DNA of 64,000 nt, from NCBI GenBank assembly GCA_030512335.1, contig JAULSU010000005.1, positions 3,658,001 to 3,722,000 on the forward strand. Reading direction: 5' to 3'. Source of the stretch: Immersiella caudata. Lineage: Eukaryota; Ascomycota; Sordariomycetes; Sordariales; Lasiosphaeriaceae. Positions within the stretch are counted from its first letter, which is position 1, and each line of letters begins with the position of its first letter. The notes under the pieces are model-generated. The model saw only the letters and a list, made by a program, of their open reading frames with translations. It was not told the DNA's origin and did not search any database. Made by a program: the position numbers and the translations under genes. Below are positions 55,901 to 64,000 of this stretch, piece after piece.

Positions 55901-58900
55901 AGGCAAAGAGAGGCGTTCCACTTCTGCGACCCGTCAAGCCCAGCACAAGGGCACGGCGCGGCCCTGTGTCTCTGGTCGAAGGGGACGTAAAGGTTCAATC
56001 GACCGATCGGGTTCGAGACTCTCTCTTTGTCCCCATACCCATAAGCAGCCACAAGCGCATAACACCATTCGCTGTCCTCCTGCAGAGTTCTGCAGAACAG
56101 ACAATTGTAACTTATCGCGTCCACACACGTGTATCGTAGGGCTGGCCATCATCCGTCCACTCTATTGTTTCCGCGTTTCCCCTCCCTATGATGAGCGGTC
56201 ATAGCACGGAGCTGGACCGTCGTCAGGGGACTGTCCCCCGTTGAAGAGGGTGGCTCGTAGATGCGGGAGTTGCGACTGTTGAAACACCCAAGACAGCAGT
56301 GATTCCTAAAACGGACACAAGATTCTTGCTGTCCCCTTTTGAGAGGCTTCTCGGAACACGGGAGCACGTGCATATGCGTGGGAAATTGAGAGGCCGGCAT
56401 CGTCGCCTTGGGCGTGTCAAACGCTTTCCTTCCATTGCGGCGCAGATGAATCTGCCCCGCCAGCTTCCCACGCCACTGTGCCCCGGGCTCGATGCACGGG
56501 CGGTCGGCCGTTGAGAAGCGGCGTGGAACGACTGATGTCGATATCGTACCAGGCCCCGAGATGAACGTAAAAGCCACCTCGTGGCATGGATCGGTCTCGG
56601 GGGGCGGCCCAGCCGAGCCGAAGTCTGAGCCCAAACCACCGGGAGACTAGAAAGGGGTTTGCATGGGCGGTGAATGTGTTGTTCTATGGTAGGCCCAGCA
56701 GTCCGAGGAGCATCGCACTCGGACACATTGGACAGGTTTGAAGTCGCGGCTCTGAACCGGTGTATCCCCTCAGCTTCATGAGGCCAACCGCCGACAATCG
56801 CCGAATGGGGATATCGGCCGACTTTGATTGTGAGAAAGTGTCCGAAGCCGTAACGCCTTGAAATTGGACCTCACGTCGGTTTGTTTTGAGCTAAGGCTAA
56901 TCGGCTTCGATTTATAGTCCAGATGGTGCAATAGGGGAGAATGCATCTGAAGCGCGAAGTGCGTGGCCGCGGGAGTCTGTGGGTGCTCATCGTCAGTTGA
57001 CCTTCTAGGGCCTGAGGAAGGGAGGTTCAGGGAGAGAATGCGCCAGTCAAGTCCTGGAGGAGCACCGCCTTTCAACATGCCCGGTCCTTCCTTCATGGCC
57101 CTCCACTTGCCGCCGCAATCCTCTACTCTGCCGTCCTGGATCTTCATTTTCATCCCATGTCGCTTCCATGCTTGTCGCTTGACATGAGGCAATGTTTCGC
57201 TTGGCCTCAGGGTATGTCTGGTTCACCGACGGCCCGTGTTGGCTAGTCGGCGCCCAGAAATAGTGTGAATAATTCCGCTGCCTGACAGCTGGAGTTTGGG
57301 TTAACCTGGGTGGGGGGTTTAGCTCGCAGCATTTGCAGTGGTTGCAGGGGACCACCACGGGCGCCAAAACGCGCTGAGAGGCACAGACAGCCGCCGAAAA
57401 TGCCCACACGGGTGCTGTGCGGTGGCCGTGAGTTACTAGTGTTTTCTTGCAATGACCAGTCGGCGAGCGGCAAGGGAGTGGGTGTGGAACAACCGATCCT
57501 TTTGCGGGCCTCGCAATCGGGCCGTATGCGGCAGACCATGATAAGTCGGTTATCTGAATGCTCCTCGCCGTTGATGCATCTGCAAAAGCTCGTGCGGATG
57601 CCTTGAACAGAGGAACGGGTTTGGTTCGTTTCAGAAAGCCTGTGCGAAGTTGTGTTCGCCGCTGTCATTTGTTGTCCTCGTGCGCGCATTGGATGAGTGG
57701 TGAATGGGGGCACCTCTGTCAACCCAGCCCTGGGAATGCTTGGCTTACAAACATTAACCTTATTTTAGGTTCTCTGCTAATGCTCGGGCAAAGTCGACAG
57801 ACGTCAGGTGTCCCGTACCCTCCCGCAGTACCTGGGGCCGAAACGGCGACTCTGGACTGTGCGGTCAGCACCTTAAGCGGGTGCTCGGAACCCGTTCGGG
57901 CCTGCCGCCGAATGCCAAGCATGGCGACAGCGCCGTGAAGAGACAGAGTCCCGGCATGCAACTGTAGCAGGTAGCCCTACGAGCTGCTGCTTGCAGCTAG
58001 TCGGGGGACGACCGTTGCCCTCATTCCTTACTACTCACATACCTTCAAACAGCGTTGAAGGCCTCCTGCATCGCTTGCTTTGGGGGCATGACACTCTTGT
58101 TGTAATGCACGCCTAACAGCTTAACTGTCCGCCTTCGCTGGAAGATTCCCCGCTCGGAATGAAAAAGGGGGCCCATGATCCTGCGCCCTAGATCATGCAA
58201 AGTATCGGCACAGATGGTTGGCAGGCTATCGCTGTCGCCAGCATCTTGGATAATAGAGAATCGTGCCTCGCTCTGTCGTAACCATCAAGAAAATGAAGAC
58301 ACTGGAGGCTGTCGTGACACATACGCTGCTATCTAGGTTTTCAGGTGTCCATACGCCGGGCCGAACCAGTTATGTGCACCTCCTGCTCGTGGAAATACCG
58401 TCGACATCCTCCACCGCTCTTGACAGCGTGCGTGAGAGCAGAGGTTTGCTCGCAAGCTGCTCTCGAGCTGGGGTGGATGCCATTAGAAGCCGTGACTGAC
58501 GGAGCGAGTCAAGTAGTTGGTACATCGCTTGACCATGAGCGACCTCAAAGCCAAGACAGCCATTCAAGAAGGTATCATGTCCAATACCTACATCCGCATC
58601 GAAGTCAGCACTCGAGCTTGGAGGCCTTGTAAAGTCCTTTGTCGTTCTGAACCGCGTGTGCACGTGGGTATCTGGGAAAACGGGATTGGAAATACCCGGT
58701 CAGTCTCACGCAATTTGAGATGGTCCATGGCAAAGGCTGTAAGGCTGAGGCGCCGGATACCATTCTGCCCCGGAATCGACAATGAGCGTCAGGCGGCTGG
58801 GTGCCACTGCCTCGGGGCGTATGCGTCTTTGAGTGTGTCTTCTTTACGATCTGACGAAACCAATTGGTCGGCCGTAGATGGAGACCCGGACTGATTGGAC

Positions 58901-59306
58901 GGCCGTATATTTTGATGGCGAACAACTGGAGGTGCCCATCAGCCCCCCGATCTGCTTCCTGTGGCAGTCGAAAACATCGGCTCAACGATGGAACCCGGGC
59001 CGGAGGCCCTTCTTCCCCCCACTGCTGTCACTGCGCCACAGCCGCGGATGCCGAGCCTAGGGCAGGGGACAAGATGTGTTATTGGCTCTCTGCAGACCAG
59101 CGCCAAGCGTCGAAAGGGGGAATTTGGTGAAACTTGGGTTTCTTGGGGGCGATTTTTTGACCACTGGTCAGTGATCGCGGATCAACAGTCGGGGTGATAG
59201 TCGGCCATAGGGACACCACAGGGCGAGGCCATTGACGAGCGGGATACGGACAGGGTGCGGCCGACCGTGAAATGACCAGCAGTTAAACCCTGGTGGTTAC
59301 GAGGAT

Positions 59307-59327
59307 GGGGGGGGGGGGGGGGGGGGG
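59307..59327. repeat. G21 homopolymer
   Basis: Twenty-one consecutive G on the plus strand within the gene-free region; a candidate for length polymorphism or assembly error. Confidence 0.9.
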
Positions 59328-62300
59328 TGGTGCTTTTAGGGGTGCCGAACACTTGGTTCTGGGTGTAGATTTGTGTCGGGGAGTTTGCGGTTTCTCGGCC
59401 ACCCTTGAGGTTGTCGTGAGATGCTGCCCCAACTCTTGGGTAGGTACGGGCGTGGAGAAGAAATGCTGCTGCCACTCAAAAACTGAACGGGGAATGCGGC
59501 AGCGCGTAAAGCAATGAAACACGACGGCGTGTGGCATCAAAGCACCAGCGCAGGCAGCAGAATTACGCCCCAGGTTAGTGGACATTGGAGGCCGCTATAG
59601 GCGAGGTGTGCTGCTGATGCGCCGTGGTATGAGATCCTGGTGCTGGTCAGGGAGCCGATGTTCATCAGTGTCGAGAACGTGACCAGACCATGCGGTGGGG
59701 CATTGCGAATTCCAACCAATCAACCAGCATCGTCACGCCTTTGTCATCGGCACTATTTCTGGTCAGGGCTATTAGCAAGCAAGCAGAGCAGGCCTTTCGA
59801 AAGACCCCCATCAAAGATCGCAGCTGTTCCATCGACTGTGCGGGCAAAATTCCACATCATGTAACTCAGAATTTGCCCATCGAGTCCTCACGCACATATT
59901 TGTCATTTGACCAGCCGTGGCACAGAACACTGCAGAAGAGTGGCTTCGAGTCATGGCATACTGCCAAGCTGGAGCTATACGATGCTTTGGGGTATTGTGC
60001 TTGAGCTACAGTCAGCTATCCGATGCGCTCTTTGCGCGTCGATGCTGGACCGATGTTGACGGCAACATTCTTGTTGTTGATGCTTGGGCTGAAATACGGT
60101 TAGGTCACATGTCCCCACGATTGGTCAATTGCATTTGTGGCAGACGCCTCCCGCTGAACCGTGCACGCCCCTCTCGGGCCCGTGGCGTCGGGGCAGGGCC
60201 CCCAACCTGCGAGCCGCAAGACATTGGAGACAGACAAGGGGGGCAGGGGTCGGAATTGTTCTCGAAGCTGCCAGCTCGTCGACGCCGCAGAGCGACAGCA
60301 GATCACAACATCTCATCATAATCAACACCTCTTGCAAGTAGGGCTTTCGAAATCCAAAGCAGCCTGGAAAGACGCGTCGAATCACCTCCATGCCCCGGTC
60401 GTCGGTTGCGTGGTGGCTTGGTCCCTGAAATTGGCAGCGGCAGTGTCAGTGCTCGTCATTCGGCACATGCCGCCGTTGTTTAGACCCGAGTCTACTCCGG
60501 CTCTTCACTCTCGTCGGTCGAGACTTGCATCTGATCGGTTCGGCGTCCCCATCACATCCCAAGCGCAGCGGGAACTCGCTCCATGGGGGAGTTCCTGCTA
60601 GAATATTTCCCAAAGAGTAAGTTGTAGCGTGCCAATGTGCGAGGATGCGGCCGCAAACCCGCAGGCAATACGACAAACTCCTCACAATCGGACTCCATCT
60701 CTATCTGCTGGGAATGTCGCAGTAGACCAGAGAGCTAGGTAACGCTCGTGCAACCTATCAACTACGAAGAGGGCACTCCGATCAACGGCGCTCGAAGCAG
60801 ACCCTTTGTGCCGGCTGGGGCGTTGGGTTTGGACCCTAGAGCTCGGATTTGGGCGAAAGAGGCACAACAAGATCATCTTGCCCGCGGTATTCCGTCGTCG
60901 TCTCTAGCTTCGATCTGGGGCATTGGCGACCCCGCGCCTCGAGAACCCCAAAACTCCATAGTTTGTGGAGCTCTGGCGATTAGGCCATTCTCAACACGAA
61001 TCGTCTCCTCGCAGCATCCGAATCGGCCATGGAGGCGCCCCCGATCTGCCCTCGAGAGCGAGCGGGAACAGCATCAACCAGCACTGCCCTCGGTGGTGTA
61101 GTTCTCCGAGCCGTCCCCTCAGGTGAAACTCTCGTGCCTCTTCCGTACAGAGCCACTGCTACGCACCCCATACACAGTCGTCCATCCAAAGCGAGGCGAG
61201 CGTAGGTCGAGTTCTCATCGATCAATGGCCCTCCGAAATTTTGATAAGTGCGCTGGATATCTATCTACCTTGCCGTTTGGTCAACTTTCTGTGCTCTCTC
61301 CTGGCAGCTCAACAGCGGCAGCCGAGCCATGGTTGGAGGGAAGCGCAATTTTTTGCCTGAACACATCTAGGGCCAGCAGAGTGGGACATCTCGGCCATCT
61401 GCTCGGCCATGGGGGGATCATTTGCACTGCATTCCGTTAGCGTGCACGCAGACCCGTCTTCTGTCGTCCAGGTTTGGATTTGGTATTGGCTCAAGGATCC
61501 TGCTCGTCGATTCCAACGGCTCACCAGCACAAAAAGTGCAGTGCAGCAGCAGGGTGGGGTCGCAGGGACGAAAGGCTGGCCACGAGTGGTGGGCTCGTTC
61601 ATGGTGCCAACCACGCCAGCCGCAGCCCTATGGCTCAAGACGCGATCCGGGGACAGCAGGTTGCAGGATGGGACAAGGATCGCCGAACAGCGCTGGCAAC
61701 ATGTTCATTGGACTGACCTTTCCAGATGGCTCGCTCGTCGCACTCGGGCACCCGACATGGGGTAAAATTAGCCCAAACCCCATTTTACCCACTTGTGCTT
61801 CTTTTGGTGGTTGCCTGGCAGGGTTCTTTCCAAAATAAATCGCGGCCATCGTTCCGTTTTCCTTGCACCGCCGCTCCGTTTCCAGCTTGCGACCCTGGAG
61901 CTCGCAACACCCCACACGGCCGTATGGCCACGCCCCTCCCACCCATGCACATTCTCTGAGAACATTTTGGCGGTGACGGGGATTTGGCCATGGCATGTGG
62001 CTTTCAGCCTTTGCGTCGACGAAAGGCCCTTACTCCGACGTTCCCCGGCGTGGCTTCCCTTGGGCAAGACATCGAGAAAACAATGTGCTGGGCAGCAGCG
62101 GAAGTGCAAACGATTGCGCGATTAGCTGTGGTGCGGAAAGCTAGCCGCTGCTTGGGATCGGGGACACGCTCGCGGCAGAAGCGTTCCCGCGCGAAAACGA
62201 TGGGGATAAGGTGCGAGACGGGTGCGAGACCTTCACAGACAGCACGGCAGAGGTCCCTGACGGAACGAAATACGCCCTGCAACGTATGAGGTACATGGGA

Positions 62301-62643
62301 ACCGACCTTTCAACACACCCACGCAGAGGTTCCCTGCATGCGGCCTTGGGACCTCTTCGGCGACGGTACACCACACCCCTACACTCAGCCCAGGCTGCAG
62401 GAAACAGGCGAAAGGTACTTGTGAAAATCGTACCTCGTCGCTTCTCGTGGGTTGCCCAAACCACACCCCTCCCCCCCCAGGCAATCTGCAAAGCTGTCGT
62501 GTACCTCGACCTCTGGGATCCCTGCATCATGGGCCCCAGAAGGCGTGCCTTAGGGGAGAGGTACATACCAGGCAGGGGAAACCAAGTGGATGCAAGCACC
62601 ACGCCTCCCTCCCACCTCCCCTCGGATACCAAAGGGCTTTGGA

Positions 62644-62650
62644 TATATAA
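62644..62650 (+). promoter_or_regulatory. TATA box of the bZIP gene
   Basis: TATATAA, 179 bp upstream of the ATG at 62829, followed by CT-rich leader sequence. It is the only strong TATA element close to the start and suggests a leader of roughly 150 nt from this promoter. Confidence 0.5.
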
Positions 62651-62828
62651 CAGAAGCCTCCCATCCGCCCTCACCACCACCCAGTCTACCCCGTCTCGAT
62701 CTCCAAGTCGGCAGCCAGCATCAGACCTTCTCAAGACTCCAACTTCTTGTCCCACACTACCTCTGGGATCTGACTACATAGTCTTGTTGTTCCATCCCAT
62801 CCAGAGGCACACACAAACCGTCTTCACC

Positions 62829-63889
62829 ATGTTCGCCCTATCTCAACAGACATTTGCGTATGCCACGCAAGCACCACCAGTACCGCGGCAATTCTCCACA
62901 CACGGCACCAGCAGCGCCTTCAGCAGCTCGGCAAACCCAGACGAGGACTGGACCAAGATCTCGGACCTCGCTGAGCGCCGGAGGATACAGAACCGAATTG
63001 CCCAGCGCAACTACCGTAGGTAGCCCTTTGGGTCCCGGTCTTGCTAGGGAAGCGATGGGAAGGTCACAAGTTCCTAACATTGGCGTCGCAGGCAAGAAGC
63101 TCAAGAAGCGTCTGGAAGACCTTGAGAGGCGGGCCGGCAGCTCCGATGGAGCCTCTTCGGGCGGCGAAAAGTCGAGCTCAGCGGTCAAGAGCGGCACCAA
63201 GCGCACCCAGCAGCAGCCCAAGGCGCAGAAACCGGCTCCCGCGGCTCCCATGAAGCAGCAAGTGCAGGGACAGTTCACGCCGCCCATGCACCACGATGAC
63301 GAGTACCTCTTCCCTCCTTCCTACCACAACGAGCGCGAGCGATCCCACACGCCACCAATGTTCGCCTACTCGGCCTACCCACCACCCCCGGAGGAGATGC
63401 TTCTCCCGCCCTACAGCGCCGCGGTGCAAGGGTACCGGCCCCACGAGACGTACTCCGAGTACCTCACACCACAACCGGTGCCGGTGACTCTGCCCTCCAT
63501 GACGCACTTCAGCGATGCCATCAAGCGGGAGTCGACGGGCTACGCCGCCGAGGACAACCTCCCCTACATGAGCTACAACAGCTACCTCCCTGGTGTCGAC
63601 ATGAGCGCCGCCCACCCTTCGCCTTACGACCATATGCCTCATGTGAGTTCCTCGCGCAGCCCAGCTCTCCCAAACACTCAGCACCATCCAAGCCATCATC
63701 ACCGTGCCCGAGATCACCGATAGAGAATGTCCCCGAACCGATTGCTGATGGGTGTGCGGAATACAGACTCCTCCTCTGTCACACTCTTATGACCACTCGG
63801 CCAACTGTTCGGACTCCGGAAGCTACGAGTACCCAACAACGCCGTTGTCAATGCCGGGCTCTCCCGGTTTGGTCCAACAGCAGATCTAA
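62829..63889 (+). CDS. bZIP transcription factor (short, Yap/AP-1-like basic region)
   Basis: Exons are 62829-63015, 63092-63642 and 63767-63889 (introns 76 and 124 bp, GT-AG), giving 286 aa. The basic region ERRRIQNRIAQRNYRKKLKK spans about residues 49-68, with the N-x2-A-x3-(Y)R signature; Tyr replaces the Phe of classical Yap proteins. The first intron splits the final Arg of NYR, and splicing restores KKLKKRLEDLERRA. Only Leu 66, 70 and 73 follow before a Gly/Ser-rich stretch, so a canonical four-heptad zipper is missing. The remainder is rich in P, Y, H and S and ends SMPGSPGLVQQQI. This short-zipper fungal class acts as nuclear transcription factors, but the exact orthologue and targets cannot be named. 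About 15.9 kb of gene-free DNA lies upstream. The stop is at 63887-63889. Confidence 0.88.
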
Positions 63890-64000
63890 AGGGAGAAGAA
63901 AAATGATGGAGATTTTGGTCTCTTTTTCGGACTTATTTTTACTCTTCTTGTCACGAACTTTGATGTCTGTGGAATGGGATTTTGGGCGGCATCCAACGGA

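Larger units (their letters stand above)
46923..62828. other. Long gene-free region upstream of the bZIP gene
   Basis: About 15.9 kb in which every open frame is below 250 codons, has random-looking composition (rich in R, S, G, C, W), and overlaps equally long frames on the other strand. I looked for split conserved domains, tRNA internal boxes, transposon-like frames and long repeats and found none. Base composition stays near that of the genic part, so it is not an AT-rich, RIP-destroyed block. Minor items are a G21 run (59307-59327) and a three-copy 9-bp tandem near 52907-52931. It may be regulatory or transcribed non-coding DNA. Confidence 0.55.

Noticed and set aside
55990..56030. tRNA-like B box (GGTTCGAGAC)
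   Set aside because: No matching A box at the right distance and no cloverleaf arms could be formed.

Overview
The window looks like nuclear DNA of a filamentous ascomycete (Pezizomycotina, most likely Sordariomycetes). The genes are GC-rich with C/G-ending codons. Introns are short (about 49-198 bp) with fungal branch-site motifs. The gene set is typical of this group: an SREBP-type regulator, a fused nitrite reductase, a WHI2-like BTB protein, PEX20, an AA12-like secreted protein and a terpene cyclase. I rebuilt 15 protein-coding genes by joining exons in frame (28 introns) and found one decayed mobile-element gene. No rRNA, tRNA or CRISPR was seen.

Layout. 0.7-2.4 kb: a one-exon membrane protein of unknown role (+). 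4.4-7.6 kb: a membrane-tethered SREBP bHLH factor (+). 8.8-12.3 kb: NAD(P)H nitrite reductase (+), facing a DHDPS/HOGA-family aldolase (-). 14.5-19.3 kb: a WHI2-like BTB protein and a TGH/GPATCH1 splicing factor, both (-). 22.3-24.9 kb: a KIN1/MARK-type kinase (+). 25.6-28.3 kb: a Crypton-like relic with 17 in-frame stops and no frameshift. 28.7-30.2 kb: a secreted, apparently GPI-anchored AA12/sorbosone-dehydrogenase-like protein (+), convergent with SEC13 (-). SEC13 shares a 670-bp divergent promoter region with PEX20 (+). 34.0-36.3 kb: a class I terpene cyclase and a DOPA 4,5-dioxygenase-family protein (+). 37.7-40.1 kb: a membrane protein with three six-cysteine CFEM-like repeats and a repetitive proline-rich tail (+). 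40.7-46.9 kb: an MLP1/TPR nuclear-basket protein of 2048 aa (+). 46.9-62.8 kb: about 15.9 kb with no credible gene. 62.8-63.9 kb: a small bZIP regulator (+).

Most genes are unrelated housekeeping or regulatory genes rather than one pathway. The terpene cyclase has no recognisable tailoring enzymes around it, so I do not call a secondary-metabolite cluster. The most unusual items are the Crypton-like relic with inverted CGATAAG pairs on both sides, two GC-AG introns, a 7-nt microexon, a SEC13 first coding exon that is only the ATG, and the long gene-free stretch upstream of the bZIP gene. Functions come from recognised motifs and family knowledge; no database search was possible.
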